Of a DNA stretch of 64,000 bases, positions 15,052-24,657 are shown piece by piece (within the stretch, counting starts at the first letter, position 1; the number at the start of each line of letters is the position of its first letter). The DNA is taken from NCBI GenBank assembly GCA_000719105.1, contig JODX01000018.1, positions 124,001 to 188,000 on the forward strand, given 5' to 3'. The notes below the pieces were generated by a model, which had not been told where the DNA came from, did no database searches, and saw only the letters and a list, made by a program, of their open reading frames with translations. The position numbers and the translations under genes are program-made. Source of the DNA: Streptomyces sclerotialus (GTDB lineage Bacteria; Actinomycetota; Actinomycetes; Streptomycetales; Streptomycetaceae).

Positions 15052-16853
15052 GCCGCACCCGCGGCGGCAAGGGGCGGCAGAAGCGGGACCTCGCGGCGGA
15101 GGCGTTCGACGCGGGACTGCGGCTGGTGCGCGCCAACCCGGCCCTCGCCGCCGTGGAGTTCACCGTCTGCCGTCAGGAGGAGTGCACCGAAGCGCCACGG
15201 GACGGCCTGGTCCGGGTCGCCTCCGACGGTGTGCTGCACGCCCACCCCGCACGGCTCGCCGACCCGGACGCCTGGGCCTGGGCCCTCGCACACGCAGCCC
15301 TCCACCTCGGCTTCGGGCACGTTCCCGCGGCGCAGGGCGAGCGCGTCCAGCCCGACCGGTACGAACTGGCCGCCCGCTGTGTGGTCGTCAACCGGTTCCT
15401 GCTCGGCTTCCCCGTCGGCCGGGCCCCCGACGACCTGCCCGCCGCCTACCCCGACGGCGACGAGGAACAGCTCGCCGCGCGCTGGCGGCGCGACGGCGTC
15501 CCGGGCGCGTTCGCGCGCTGCGGTACGGCGGGCGGCGACGCCGACCTGAAGCTGGTGCCGTGGACGGGCTGGTACGGGCAGCGGCCCCCCGACTGGCAGA
15601 CGGCGTTCGCGGGCGCACTGGCCCGGACCGTGTCCGCCGCGATCGACCTGGCGGGCGGCCGCCGCGACTCCCTGACCGGCGAGGCGGCCCCGCTGCGGCC
15701 CTGGCAGCAGGCCCTGAGCTGGTTCGTCTCCTCCTATCCGCTGCTCGGCGGCATCGCGGCCGGCATCACGCTCGTCGCCGACGCCGAACTCGCCCGCGCC
15801 CACGGCATCTCCGTCGCCGCGGTGAACGCGGAGGCGGGGGAGATCTACATCAATCCGCACCGGCAGCTCGAGGACGAGGAGTGGCGGTTCGTCCTCGCCC
15901 ACGAGATGCTGCACGCCGCCCTGCGCCACGGCGACCGCTGCGGCACCCGGGACCCGTACCTGTTCAACGTCGCCGCCGACTACGTCGTCAACGGCTGGCT
16001 GCGCGAGATGCAGGTGGGCACCATGCCCGACGGGCTGCTGTACGACCCGGAGCTCGTGGGACTGTCCGCGGAGGAGGTCTACGACCGGATCGCCACGGAC
16101 CTGCGGCGGATGCGCCGTCTGTCCACGCTGCGCGGCAAGGGGGCGGGCGACATCCTCGGCGGCCCGCTCGGCAGCCCCCGCGACCACGTCGACCTCGACG
16201 GCTTCTACCGCCGCGGCCTCGCCCACGGCCTGGACCTGCACCAGCGGCAGGAGCGCGGCTTCCTGCCCGGCGGCCTCGTCGAGGAGATCCGCGCGCTCGG
16301 CCACCCGCCGCTGCCCTGGGACGCGCGACTGGCCCGCTGGTTCGACGAGTTCGTGCCCCGCCCGGAACCGGTCAGGTCGTACGCGCGTCCCTCGCGCCGT
16401 CAGTCGTCCACCCCGGACATCCCGCGCGCGGGACGGTACTTCCCGCCGGAGGAGATCGCCCGGTGCACCTTCGGCGTCGTGCTGGACACCTCGGGCTCCA
16501 TGGACCGGGTGCTGCTCGGCAAGGCACTGGGCGCGATCGCCTCGTACGCCGAGGCCCGTGACGTACCGGCGGCGAGGGTGGTGTTCTGCGACGCGGCCCC
16601 GCACGACGCGGGGTACCTGCCGGTCACCGAGATCGCGAACCGCGTGCGTGTCCACGGCCGGGGCGGCACGGTTCTCCAGCCCGGCGTCGACCTGCTGCAC
16701 CGCGCGGACGACTTCCCGCCGAACGCCCCCGTCCTCGTGATCACCGATGGGGAGTGCGACGTGGTGCGGGTGCGCCGGGAGCACGCCTGGCTGATACCGA
16801 AGGGCGCCCGTCTGCCGTTCACGGCGCGCGGGCCGGTGTTCCGCGTTCAGTGA
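15048..16853 (+). CDS. Predicted metallopeptidase-VWA protein, MoxR partner
   Basis: A 601-residue cytosolic protein. Residues 10-400 match the DUF2201-type predicted metallopeptidase with the zinc motif AHEMLHAALRHGD (HExxH at 285-289). Residues about 470-600 form a VWA-like domain with the MIDAS motif DTSGS and VLVITDGECDVV. The GTG start overlaps the ATPase stop by four bases. This pairing of MoxR ATPase with a VWA-metallopeptidase recurs in bacteria and is thought to be a metal-dependent maturation or proteolysis system; no substrate is known. A second HxxxH-like pair (HAALHLGFGH at about 82-91) near the N-terminus could also bind metal. Confidence 0.88.
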   Translation: MSRTRGGKGRQKRDLAAEAFDAGLRLVRANPALAAVEFTVCRQEECTEAPRDGLVRVASDGVLHAHPARLADPDAWAWALAHAALHLGFGHVPAAQGERVQPDRYELAARCVVVNRFLLGFPVGRAPDDLPAAYPDGDEEQLAARWRRDGVPGAFARCGTAGGDADLKLVPWTGWYGQRPPDWQTAFAGALARTVSAAIDLAGGRRDSLTGEAAPLRPWQQALSWFVSSYPLLGGIAAGITLVADAELARAHGISVAAVNAEAGEIYINPHRQLEDEEWRFVLAHEMLHAALRHGDRCGTRDPYLFNVAADYVVNGWLREMQVGTMPDGLLYDPELVGLSAEEVYDRIATDLRRMRRLSTLRGKGAGDILGGPLGSPRDHVDLDGFYRRGLAHGLDLHQRQERGFLPGGLVEEIRALGHPPLPWDARLARWFDEFVPRPEPVRSYARPSRRQSSTPDIPRAGRYFPPEEIARCTFGVVLDTSGSMDRVLLGKALGAIASYAEARDVPAARVVFCDAAPHDAGYLPVTEIANRVRVHGRGGTVLQPGVDLLHRADDFPPNAPVLVITDGECDVVRVRREHAWLIPKGARLPFTARGPVFRVQ

Positions 16854-16941
16854 CCCCTGTTGCACCTACGAGGACCCCGGATGTGATCGGATGGGAACTT
16901 CGGATACCCGGGCAACGGGACCACACGCGAAAGGAAGAACC

Positions 16942-17367
16942 GTGGCTACCACGCGCTCCGCACACACCGTCTGGGAAGGCAACCTGACCGAGGGCAACGG
17001 TGTCGTGACCTTCGACTCCTCCGGCATCGGCGAGCAGCCGGTGTCGTGGCCCTCGCGCGCCGAGCAGGCGAACGGCAAGACCAGCCCCGAGGAGCTCATC
17101 GCCGCCGCCCACTCGAGCTGCTTCTCCATGGCCCTGTCCCACGGCCTGACCGGTGCCGGCACCCCGCCCACCAAGCTCGTCACCTCCGCCGACGTGACGT
17201 TCCAGCCGGGTACGGGCATCACCGGCATCCACCTGACCGTCGAGGGCACGGTTCCGGGCCTCGACGAGGACGGCTTCGTGGCCGCCGCCGAGGACGCCAA
17301 GAAGAACTGCCCGGTCAGCCAGGCCCTGGCCGGCACGACGATCACCCTGTCGGCGAAGCTCGCCTGA
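16942..17367 (+). CDS. OsmC family peroxiredoxin
   Basis: A 141-residue protein with the two conserved peroxidatic/resolving cysteines of the OsmC family, [13 protein letters not shown] (Cys60) and [10 protein letters not shown] (Cys123), and the Arg in WPSRAEQ. OsmC proteins reduce organic hydroperoxides with dihydrolipoamide or related thiols and are induced by osmotic and stationary stress. The GTG at 16942 follows AAGGAAG. It is followed by a strong terminator hairpin. Confidence 0.95.
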   Translation: MATTRSAHTVWEGNLTEGNGVVTFDSSGIGEQPVSWPSRAEQANGKTSPEELIAAAHSSCFSMALSHGLTGAGTPPTKLVTSADVTFQPGTGITGIHLTVEGTVPGLDEDGFVAAAEDAKKNCPVSQALAGTTITLSAKLA

Positions 17368-17379
17368 CGCCTTCCCGAC

Positions 17380-17417
17380 CCCTGGTGCCGCGGTCCGGCC
17401 GGACCGCGGCACCAGGG
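17380..17417 (+). terminator. Perfect 19-bp palindromic terminator after osmC
   Basis: The arm 17380-17398 is the exact reverse complement of 17399-17417, with no unpaired loop bases. It lies 12 bases after the OsmC stop. There is no T-run, as usual in Streptomyces. Confidence 0.8.
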
Positions 17418-17461
17418 CGTCGCACACCGGCCATCCGCGCGCCCCCGGCGCACTGTGCGCC

Positions 17462-17482
17462 CTTGACAGACGTGCACTCAAG
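17462..17482. promoter_or_regulatory. HAIR-like HspR operator overlapping the dnaK promoter
   Basis: CTTGACA (17462-17468), seven bases, then ACTCAAG (17476-17482). The HAIR consensus is CTTGAGT-N7-ACTCAAG: the right half is perfect, the left differs at two bases, and those two changes create a perfect -35 hexamer TTGACA (17463-17468). Repression by HspR is inferred. Confidence 0.75.
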
Positions 17483-17539
17483 TTTTGTGCTGGAAGTCAG
17501 GCAGCTTCCGGTGCGGACCCCAGGCGGAAGGGGACAGCG

Positions 17540-19432
17540 ATGGCACGCGCGGTCGGGATCGACCTCGGTACGACGAACTCGGTGGTGGCCGTCCTGGAGG
17601 GCGGTGAGCCGACGGTCGTCGCCAACGCGGAGGGCGCGCGGACCACCCCCTCCGTCGTCGCCTTCGCCAAGAACGGCGAGGTCCTCGTCGGCGAGGTCGC
17701 CAAACGGCAGGCCGTGACGAACGTGGACCGCACCGCACGCTCCGTCAAACGCCACATGGGCGACGCCACGTGGCGCTTCCCGGACCAGGGCTCGATCGAC
17801 GGCACCCGCTACCGGGCACAGGAACTGTCCGCGCGCGTGCTGCAGAAGCTGAAGCGGGACGCCGAGTCCTACCTCGGCGAGGACGTGACGGACGCGGTCA
17901 TCACCGTCCCCGCCTACTTCGACGACGCCCAGCGGCAGGCCACCAAGGAGGCCGGGGAGATCGCCGGCCTCAACGTCCTGCGCATCATCAACGAGCCCAC
18001 CGCCGCGGCCCTCGCGTACGGGCTCGACCGCGGAGAGGAGCAGACCGTTCTCGTCTTCGACCTGGGCGGCGGCACCTTCGACGTCTCCCTGCTGGAGATC
18101 GGCGACGGCGTCATCGAGGTCAAGGCCACCAACGGCGACACCCGTCTCGGCGGCGACGACTGGGACCAGCGGATCGTCGAGCACCTCGTCAAGCGCTTCA
18201 AGGGGCAGAACGGCATCGACCTCGGCAACGACAGGATGGCCCTGCAGCGGCTGCGCGAGGGAGCGGAGAAGGCCAAGATCGAGCTGTCCAGCTCCTCCGA
18301 GACGACGATCAACCTGCCGTACATCACCGCCTCCGCCGAAGGCCCCCTCCACCTGGACGAGAAGCTGACGCGCGCCCAGTTCCAGGAGCTCACCGCCGAT
18401 CTGCTCGACCGCTGCAAGACCCCCTTCCACCAGGCCGTCAAGGACGCCGGCGTCAAGCTGTCCGCCATCGACCACGTCATCCTCGTCGGCGGCTCCACCC
18501 GCATGCCCGCCGTCACCGACCTGGTGAAGGAGCTCACGGGCAAGGACCCGCACAAGGGCGTCAACCCGGACGAGGTGGTGGCCGTGGGCGCCGCCCTCCA
18601 GGCCGGGGTCATCCGCGGCGACGTCAAGGACGTGCTGCTGCTCGACGTGACCCCGCTGTCCCTCGGCATCGAGACCAAGGGCGGCATCATGACCAAGCTG
18701 ATCGAGCGCAACACCACGATCCCGACCCGGCGTTCGGAGATCTTCACCACGGCCGCCGACAACCAGCCCTCGGTCGGCATCCAGGTCTACCAGGGCGAGC
18801 GCGAGATCGCTGCGTACAACAAGAAGCTGGGCGTCTTCGACCTCACCGGACTGCCGCCCGCGCCGCGGGGGGTGCCGCAGATCGAGGTGGCGTTCGACAT
18901 CGACGCCAACGGGATCATGCACGTCTCGGCGAAGGACCTCGCGACGGGCCGCGAGCAGAAGATGACGGTCACCGGCGGCTCGGCCCTCCCCAAGCAGGAC
19001 ATCGACCGCATGATGCGCGAGGCCGAGAAGTACGCCGAGGAGGACCGCGAACGGCGGGAGACGGCCGAGACCCGCAACCAGGCCGAGCAACTCGTGTACC
19101 AGACGGAGAAGTTCCTCCACGAGAACGACGAGCGGGTGCCGCCGGAGACGAAGGGCGAGGTCGAGTCGGCCGTCGCCGAACTGAAGCGGCTGCTGGAGGA
19201 GTCGGCGGCCACGGCGCCGCTGCGCGCCGGGATCGACCGGCTGGCCTCGGTGAGCCAGAAGATGGGGCAGGCGATGTACGCGCAGGCCCAGGCGTCGCCC
19301 GGGGCCGGGAGCGCCGAGGGCTCCGCCCGGGGAGGGGACGCGCCGGAGGACGAGGGCGTGGTGGACGCGGAGATCGTGGACGACGAGAAGGAGGCGAAGG
19401 GCGGGAAGGACGCGACGGGGGGCGCGGCGTAG
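17540..19432 (+). CDS. dnaK: DnaK (Hsp70) chaperone, stand-alone copy
   Basis: A 630-residue Hsp70 with the nucleotide-binding domain motifs [24 protein letters not shown] and [10 protein letters not shown], substrate domain [14 protein letters not shown] and the acidic C-terminal end [12 protein letters not shown]. It differs from the housekeeping streptomycete DnaK: the segment after VKRHMG reads [11 protein letters not shown]. No grpE, dnaJ or hspR follows, and instead a convergent tannase gene lies downstream. It is therefore probably a second, separately controlled DnaK. Unfolded-protein binding with ATP cycling is the family role. The RBS is GAAGGGG and the HAIR element sits about 60 bases upstream. 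Confidence 0.95.
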   Translation: MARAVGIDLGTTNSVVAVLEGGEPTVVANAEGARTTPSVVAFAKNGEVLVGEVAKRQAVTNVDRTARSVKRHMGDATWRFPDQGSIDGTRYRAQELSARVLQKLKRDAESYLGEDVTDAVITVPAYFDDAQRQATKEAGEIAGLNVLRIINEPTAAALAYGLDRGEEQTVLVFDLGGGTFDVSLLEIGDGVIEVKATNGDTRLGGDDWDQRIVEHLVKRFKGQNGIDLGNDRMALQRLREGAEKAKIELSSSSETTINLPYITASAEGPLHLDEKLTRAQFQELTADLLDRCKTPFHQAVKDAGVKLSAIDHVILVGGSTRMPAVTDLVKELTGKDPHKGVNPDEVVAVGAALQAGVIRGDVKDVLLLDVTPLSLGIETKGGIMTKLIERNTTIPTRRSEIFTTAADNQPSVGIQVYQGEREIAAYNKKLGVFDLTGLPPAPRGVPQIEVAFDIDANGIMHVSAKDLATGREQKMTVTGGSALPKQDIDRMMREAEKYAEEDRERRETAETRNQAEQLVYQTEKFLHENDERVPPETKGEVESAVAELKRLLEESAATAPLRAGIDRLASVSQKMGQAMYAQAQASPGAGSAEGSARGGDAPEDEGVVDAEIVDDEKEAKGGKDATGGAA

Positions 19433-19448
19433 GACCGTCGAGTGCGAC

Positions 19449-19482
19449 GGCGCCGGGCCCGGGTGGTCCCGGGTCCGGCGCC
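19449..19482. terminator. Hairpin between dnaK and tannase (bidirectional)
   Basis: A 15-bp stem (19449-19463 with 19468-19482, one G-U pair) around a TGGT loop. It lies between two convergent genes. Confidence 0.75.
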
Positions 19483-19540
19483 GCGCGGGCGGTGTCCTTG
19501 TATGACGGGAAGCGGACACCGCGGTCGGGGGAGGTGCCGT

Positions 19541-21169
19541 CTACTTCTTGCGGTTCCTGTAGCCGGTCACCTGGGCGATCCACTCGATGAAGTCAGCCGC
19601 GTCGTCGTTGGCGCCGTGGCCCTTGTCCCAGTACATGGCCGCGTTCACGTCGGCGCCGAGTGCCTTCAGGCTTGCCGCGAGGTTGCCGACGACCGTCAGC
19701 GAGGTGTCGCTGTCCTTGGTGCCGACGCGGATCCACCAGTGCCGGGCCATGCCCTTGTTCCGCTCGGCGATGAAGTGCGTCGGGTTCATCAGCTTGAGCT
19801 TCTCGGGGATGTCACTGTCGAGCCGCGCGCTGCCGCCGCTCTCGTGGCGCAGGCTGTACAGCGTGAAGTGGCGGGCCTTCGTCGCCCCCTTGCCGAACAG
19901 GTTGTTCTCGCCCGAGGACAGGTCGAAGGCGTCGAACGCCGGGATGCCCTTCTTCCGCGCGCCCACGTGCGTGAGGAAGTCCGCCCAGGTGAACGTGGCC
20001 TTCCCGGCGGACCAGGTGATGAACGGGTTGCTCGTCAGATAGGCCGAGCGCTCCGACTCCGACAGGGCACCGAGGTACCGGGTGGCCGCCGGCTCCAGAT
20101 ACGTCTTCAGCAGGTACTCGTCGAGATTGCGCGCCGTCAGCGTGCCGAAGCCCTCGGCCCGCAGCTTCAGGGAGGCCTGGTAGTCGGCGAAGGCGCTCTT
20201 CAGCTCCTTGGAGACGGTTTGGTCGGCCAGTGCGCCGGAGCTGAGCTTGTTCGCGCCCCAGTTCCACTCGTACGCCATGTCGGCGTGCTCCAGGTCCGCG
20301 ATGGGGCACCAGTCACCGCTGGCGAAGATCGCGTCGCTGGCGTCGGCGGCGCCGATCTCCTTCAGGTGCGCGTCGTACAGCGGGCTGTCGCCGGACGCGC
20401 CGAGCAGGGCGGACAGGGCGCCGCCGGCGCTGGTGCCGGAGGTGACGATGCGGTCGGTGTCACCCGGGATGCGGCCCTTGTTGAAGCGGACGTACCGCAC
20501 CGCGGCCTTGAGGTCCACGATGGCGGCCGGCGCGACGCCGTAGTACGTGCCGTCGGAGTCGACGAGGGTACGGCCGCGCGCGCCCGGCTCCACGACCACG
20601 TACCCGGCCGCGAGCGCCAGCTTGGCGTTGCTGACCATCTGGCCCCGGCCGTCGAGCTGCGCGTTGCCGCCGGACTCCACCTCGCCGGCGCCGGCGGACG
20701 CCGAGGCGCTCGCGCTCGGAGAGGCGCCGCCGGTCCCGCCGGGCGCCCCGGTCATGGCGGCCCCGCCCACCCCGGTGGCGTCCGCCACGGACGACGGCAT
20801 GTAGCCGCCCACCGAGTTCGCCATCAGGATGGGCGCGCGGGTCGCGTCGACGGGCTCGCCGTCGATCTCGACGGGGACGCTGACGTTCAGGCTCTGGTAC
20901 TTCTCGTCCACCGGGGCGGCGACATAGGTGATGGCCTTGTAGAAGTGGTACTTGACCTTCTTGTCGCCGTCGTCCGTGGAGATGGTGGCCGTCAGCTCGG
21001 TGAAGGCGTCCTTGTCGAACGTCAGTGTGTCCGGCGCCGTCGACGAGCCGGCGGGGGCGCTGTCCGTCGCCCGGGCGTTGAGGGCGAAGCCGCCGGCGGC
21101 CGCGGCGCCGGCGGCCGTGCCCAGTCCGATGACCACCGTTCTGCGCTTCACTGCACCGTGCTTGCCCAC
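19541..21169 (-). CDS. Secreted subtype B tannase-like alpha/beta hydrolase
   Basis: A 542-residue exported esterase. The N-terminus [20 protein letters not shown] is a likely Tat signal. The nucleophile elbow GTSAGG (Ser247), an Asp in GTKDSDTS and the His in DKGHGAND form the expected triad of subtype B tannases, which cleave gallate esters of plant tannins. A Ser/Ala/Gly-rich insert lies at about 135-165. The GTG at 21169 has AAGGAG six bases upstream. The promoter carries a palindromic operator. The gene opens the plant-polymer region of the window. Confidence 0.85.
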   Translation of the reverse strand: MGKHGAVKRRTVVIGLGTAAGAAAAGGFALNARATDSAPAGSSTAPDTLTFDKDAFTELTATISTDDGDKKVKYHFYKAITYVAAPVDEKYQSLNVSVPVEIDGEPVDATRAPILMANSVGGYMPSSVADATGVGGAAMTGAPGGTGGASPSASASASAGAGEVESGGNAQLDGRGQMVSNAKLALAAGYVVVEPGARGRTLVDSDGTYYGVAPAAIVDLKAAVRYVRFNKGRIPGDTDRIVTSGTSAGGALSALLGASGDSPLYDAHLKEIGAADASDAIFASGDWCPIADLEHADMAYEWNWGANKLSSGALADQTVSKELKSAFADYQASLKLRAEGFGTLTARNLDEYLLKTYLEPAATRYLGALSESERSAYLTSNPFITWSAGKATFTWADFLTHVGARKKGIPAFDAFDLSSGENNLFGKGATKARHFTLYSLRHESGGSARLDSDIPEKLKLMNPTHFIAERNKGMARHWWIRVGTKDSDTSLTVVGNLAASLKALGADVNAAMYWDKGHGANDDAADFIEWIAQVTGYRNRKK

Positions 21170-21241
21170 TGCTGTCTCCTTGATGTTCGGGTTCGCGGTC
21201 GTCCCGTCACCTCCTGAACGTAAATCGCCGTCGAAGAAAGT

Positions 21242-21259
21242 GTCAACAATTCTGTTGAC
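21242..21259. promoter_or_regulatory. Palindromic operator overlapping the tannase -35
   Basis: GTCAACA-ATTC-TGTTGAC is a perfect 7-bp inverted repeat. On the minus strand TTGACA (21246-21241) forms a -35 with TACGTT about 18 bases downstream as -10. The regulator is unknown. Confidence 0.6.
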
Positions 21260-21317
21260 TTCATATGGTGTGCACAGGGTCCCGGGGCGTCAGGCGGTTC
21301 TGGTGCTGGGGCCGGCG

Positions 21318-22451
21318 TCAGGAGTGGGGGACGAGCATGAAGGCGTGTGTCGGGGCCCCCTTGTCGAGCGGGCAGGCGTAGCTGCAGGTGGTGCCGACGA
21401 TCGTGCCGTCATCGGCGATCGCCCGGGCGCTGCTCAGCAGGACGTCACCCGGCAGGTTCGTCACCCGGGTGTTGAGGTCGGTCATCCTGCCCTCACTCCA
21501 CAGGAACGCCCGGTTCTGACCTGGCAGCGTCAGGTCGGACGCGCCGACCACCTGGCCGCTGCCGTTGATGCCATAGGCGAAGCTGGAGCTCTTCTCCTCG
21601 CCGAGCGCACCCAGATCCCGCATCCGGCCCTGCTCCCACAGGAAGGCGCGCATACGCAGGTCGGCGGTCTGCGAGACGCCGACGACCTGCCCGGCGTCGT
21701 TGATGTCGAAGGCCTGGGTCGCCTCGCCGTTGCCGCCCAGCGTGCCGAGATCGCGCATCACGCCGTTCTCCCACACGAAACCGTGCAGCGGAGCGCCCGA
21801 CTCCGGCAGCGCGCTGCCGACGACCTGGCCCTTGTCGTTGATGGCGTGGGCCTCACTCTCCGTGGAGTGGGGCGCGCTGCTGCGGCCACCGAGCGTGCCG
21901 AGGTCGTGGAGGGAGCCGTTCTCCCAGAGAACCGCCCGTCGGGGCGCCGCCGTGTCGGCGGCCCGCACCCCGACGACCTGCCCGTGGTCGTTGACGTCGT
22001 TCGCGCTGCTCACGCTTCCGGATCCGTATCCGGTGCCCAGGTCGACCATGGTGCCGTCGCGGTGGAGGAACGCATGGGAGGGCTCGGTGGACGCGACCGA
22101 GGTGTGTCCGACGATGTCACCCGCGTTGTTCAGGCCGTTGGCGGTACTGGCGGCATACGGGGAGGCATGGAGTGTGCCCAGATCCGTCAGCGCCCCGTTG
22201 CTCCACGAGTAGGCGTGGTTCGCCCCACTCGTGGTGGTGGAACCTCCCGCCGCCCGCCGCGAGTCGTTGACGTCCACGCCGGTGCTTCTGCCGACGCCGA
22301 CGGGGTTGACGCCCAGCACGCCAAGATTCACATAGGTGTACGTCATCTCCTCGGCCGCCTGGGCCGACGGGGTCGGCGCGAGTGCCGATGCGGAGGTGAG
22401 GAGCACGAACAGGGCACGGGCTCCGCTTCGGAAGTGAGATCTCGTCGGCAT
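21318..22451 (-). CDS. Secreted HAF-repeat protein
   Basis: A 377-residue exported protein with a signal peptide (ALFVLLTSASALA, cleavage near AQA). About six repeats of roughly 50 residues follow, each containing a HAF-type core (HAYSW, HAFLH, RAVLW, HGFVW, RAFLW) with DLGTLGG and NDxGQVVG. HAF repeats are predicted to form a beta-propeller and are of unknown function. The ATG at 22451 is chosen because a normal signal peptide follows; the ribosome site is poor (GTGGGG). A GTG at 22496 is in frame, but its AAGGAG directly abuts the codon. Confidence 0.8.
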   Translation of the reverse strand: MPTRSHFRSGARALFVLLTSASALAPTPSAQAAEEMTYTYVNLGVLGVNPVGVGRSTGVDVNDSRRAAGGSTTTSGANHAYSWSNGALTDLGTLHASPYAASTANGLNNAGDIVGHTSVASTEPSHAFLHRDGTMVDLGTGYGSGSVSSANDVNDHGQVVGVRAADTAAPRRAVLWENGSLHDLGTLGGRSSAPHSTESEAHAINDKGQVVGSALPESGAPLHGFVWENGVMRDLGTLGGNGEATQAFDINDAGQVVGVSQTADLRMRAFLWEQGRMRDLGALGEEKSSSFAYGINGSGQVVGASDLTLPGQNRAFLWSEGRMTDLNTRVTNLPGDVLLSSARAIADDGTIVGTTCSYACPLDKGAPTHAFMLVPHS

Positions 22452-22704
22452 GTCCCCACTCTGGTGCCGAGGCGCCCGCGAACGGAAGATCGTCACTCCT
22501 TACGAGATCATTACCGCCCGCCCCGGGCGACGTGCCTGCCTCGATGATGCCGCGAATCACCCGGACCGCGTCCCCCAGGCCGACGTCTTCAGGACCTCGG
22601 CCGTCGCCGTGCGCCGGACGGTCGTCGAGGGCACCTGAGCCGCAACCGCTGCAGCCGCAGTCCGGGCACCACCTGTCCCATGGCGGCCGCGGTCCGCCGC
22701 TCGC

Positions 22705-23598
22705 TCACGCCGCGTTCCCCCGCCGGTGCAGGTACGCGGCCGTCGCCGCATCGGCCGGGAGGAACGTCTCGATGGCCAGCTCGGCGACGGTGACGTCCAT
22801 CGGGGTGTTGAAGGTGGCGATCGACGACACGAAGCTCAGCACCCGGCCGTCGTGCTCGATCCGCAGGGGAAGCGCGAAGTACGGCACCGGATCGGGGGAC
22901 GTGACCGGCTCGGCGGGCTCCTCCGGGTGCGGGTAGGCCGCGACCTCCTCGTACACCTCCCGCAGGGCGTCCGACCGCTGGAGGGCGATCTGCCGGGTCA
23001 TCTGGGCGAGCAGGTGCCGGCGCCACTCGGGCAGGTTCCGGATGCGCGGGGCGAGGCCCTCGGGGTGCAGCGTCAGGCGCATCGCGTTCAGCGGGGGTGT
23101 GAGCAGCGTCTCCGGGACGCCCTCCAGCAGCATCGCGATGCCCCGGTTCGCGGCGACCACGTCGTAGACGGCGTCGACGACGAGCGCGGGATACGGCTCG
23201 TAGGCCTCGATCAGGCGCTCCACGCCCTGGCGCAGCGTGACCATCGCCGGGTCGTCCAGCGGGGTCTGCGCGAAGTGCGGGGCGTAACCGGCCGCCAGGA
23301 GGAGCGCGTTGCGTTCCCGGACCGGTACGTCGAGGTGCTCGGCCAGGCGCAGCAGCATCTCCTCGCTCGGCCGGGCGCGGCCCGTCTCGACGAAGCTGAT
23401 GTGCCGGGCCGAGGAGCCGGCCCGCAGCGCGAGGTCCAGCTGGCTGACCCCGCGCCGCTCCCGCCAGGCCCGCAGCAGCGGACCGGCGCCGGTGTCGGGG
23501 CCGGGGGCCGGGGGGACGGAGGAGGCCGCCTGGCGGAGCTGCCGGGCTGGTCGCTGGACGGGGACCGGATCGCCCGCTCCTACCGGCTGGACTCGCAT
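22705..23598 (-). CDS. XRE-family regulator with MmyB-like C-terminal domain, 5' end uncertain
   Basis: A 297-residue protein if the ATG at 23598 is used. An XRE helix-turn-helix (GVSQLDLALRAGSSARHISF then ETGRARPSEEMLLRLAEHL) is followed by the ligand-binding-like domain found in MmyB-type regulators (EPYPALVVDAVYDVVAANR, FNTPMDVTVAELAIETFLPAD). Homologues usually start a few residues before LLRAWRERRG, but no start codon exists there. The frame instead runs on through about 45 unrelated residues that are antisense to the pterin dehydratase gene. The 5' end may be affected by the same indel that breaks that gene. The target is likely a neighbouring gene. Confidence 0.8.
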   Translation of the reverse strand: MRVQPVGAGDPVPVQRPARQLRQAASSVPPAPGPDTGAGPLLRAWRERRGVSQLDLALRAGSSARHISFVETGRARPSEEMLLRLAEHLDVPVRERNALLLAAGYAPHFAQTPLDDPAMVTLRQGVERLIEAYEPYPALVVDAVYDVVAANRGIAMLLEGVPETLLTPPLNAMRLTLHPEGLAPRIRNLPEWRRHLLAQMTRQIALQRSDALREVYEEVAAYPHPEEPAEPVTSPDPVPYFALPLRIEHDGRVLSFVSSIATFNTPMDVTVAELAIETFLPADAATAAYLHRRGNAA

Positions 23599-23793
23599 TT
23601 CGCGGCGGCCGCGCTGGTCGTCCACATCGCCCAGGTACAGGAGGAACTCGACCACCACTCCGACCTCACCCTCGGCTACGACACCGTCTCCCTGACGGTC
23701 AACACGCACTCCGCCGGCGGCGCCGTCACCGAGCGGGACTTCGAGCTCGCGCACCGCGTGGAGGAGTTGGCGCCGGGACATGGTGCGAGCTGA
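23492..23793 (+). pseudogene. 4a-hydroxytetrahydrobiopterin dehydratase, 5' end out of frame
   Basis: The frame ending at 23793 encodes LAELPGWSLDGDRIARSYRL, ALVVHIAQVQEELDHHSDL and THSAGGAVTERDFELA. This is a clear pterin-4a-carbinolamine dehydratase with the catalytic HH pair. This family regenerates dihydropterin after aromatic amino acid hydroxylation. No ATG, GTG or TTG lies in this frame near the expected start. The nearest candidate, GTG at 23492, is in another frame and would fit with one added base, for example in the G6 run at 23510-23515. It is either a true frameshift or a sequence error. The first bases lie over the XRE gene on the other strand. Confidence 0.7.
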
Positions 23794-23799
23794 CCGAGG

Positions 23800-24540
23800 G
23801 TGCTGGACTACGACAAGGAGGCCGAGCGGTACGACGTCCTGCGCGGGGGCGAACCCCGGGCGGAGGCGGCCGCCGCGGCCGTGCTGGGCCTGGTGCCCGA
23901 GGGTGCCCGGAGTCTGCTCGACGTCGCGTGCGGCACCGGTATCGTCACCCGCCTCCTCGCGGCCGGGCGGGACGGGATGCGGGTGACGGGCGTCGACCTG
24001 ACCCACGGCATGGCCCGCCGGGCCGCCGCCCGGCTGCCCGGCGCCGTCGTGCTCGCGGACAGCCGCCGACTGCCGTTCCATGACGCCGAGTTCGACGCCG
24101 TGACCAGCGTGTGGCTGCTGCACCTGCTCGACGGCCCGGAGGACGTGCGGACCGTGATCGGTGAGTGCGCGAGGGTCCTGCGGCCCGGCGGCGTGTACGT
24201 CACGACCGTCGACAAGGCCGCCGCCCACAACGTGGGCAGTGACATCGACGCCGTACTCGCCGGGCGTCCGCGCACCCCGGCCGCGGATGCGGCGGACGCC
24301 GTCGAGCGGTACGCCGCCGAGCACGGGCTGCGTCCGGCCGGGCGGGCCCGCTTCCCGGGCCGCGGTCAGGGCCGCAGCCCCCGGCGCGCTCTCGCCGACC
24401 TGCGGCGCGGCTGGTTCGTCACGCTGCCGCCGGGCGAACCGCTCGCCGAACGGTTCGCCGCCCGGCTCGCGGAACTGCCCGACCAGGACAGGCCCCGCCC
24501 GGACCCGCGGTTCTCCCTCCTGGCGTTCCGCAAGGACTGA
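23800..24540 (+). CDS. Class I SAM-dependent methyltransferase
   Basis: A 246-residue protein of the Methyltransf_11/25 type with motif I LLDVACGTGIVTRLL, GVDLTHGMA, and motif IV-like FDAVTSVWLLHLL followed by VLRPGGVYV. The substrate is not evident. The GTG at 23800 lies seven bases after the pterin dehydratase stop, so the two genes are probably co-transcribed. The Shine-Dalgarno is poor (GAGG directly before the codon), suggesting translational coupling. Confidence 0.85.
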   Translation: MLDYDKEAERYDVLRGGEPRAEAAAAAVLGLVPEGARSLLDVACGTGIVTRLLAAGRDGMRVTGVDLTHGMARRAAARLPGAVVLADSRRLPFHDAEFDAVTSVWLLHLLDGPEDVRTVIGECARVLRPGGVYVTTVDKAAAHNVGSDIDAVLAGRPRTPAADAADAVERYAAEHGLRPAGRARFPGRGQGRSPRRALADLRRGWFVTLPPGEPLAERFAARLAELPDQDRPRPDPRFSLLAFRKD

Positions 24541-24657
24541 TCACCGCCCGCACGGGCTGGGAACTCCTTCGCGCCGGGCCGGATCTCGCGGCAACCCATC
24601 CGCGCGCGGTGACGACTGGGAGGGCGGAACCCTTCCGTCCCCCCCAGGAGGTACCTC

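Noticed and set aside
22450..22638. 62-codon plus-strand open frame between the HAF and XRE genes
   Set aside because: No ribosome site, no recognisable motif and composition typical of a chance frame. The region is treated as non-coding.
22726..23538. In-frame extension of the pterin dehydratase for 270 codons upstream
   Set aside because: It is wholly antisense to the XRE regulator and encodes no dehydratase-like sequence.
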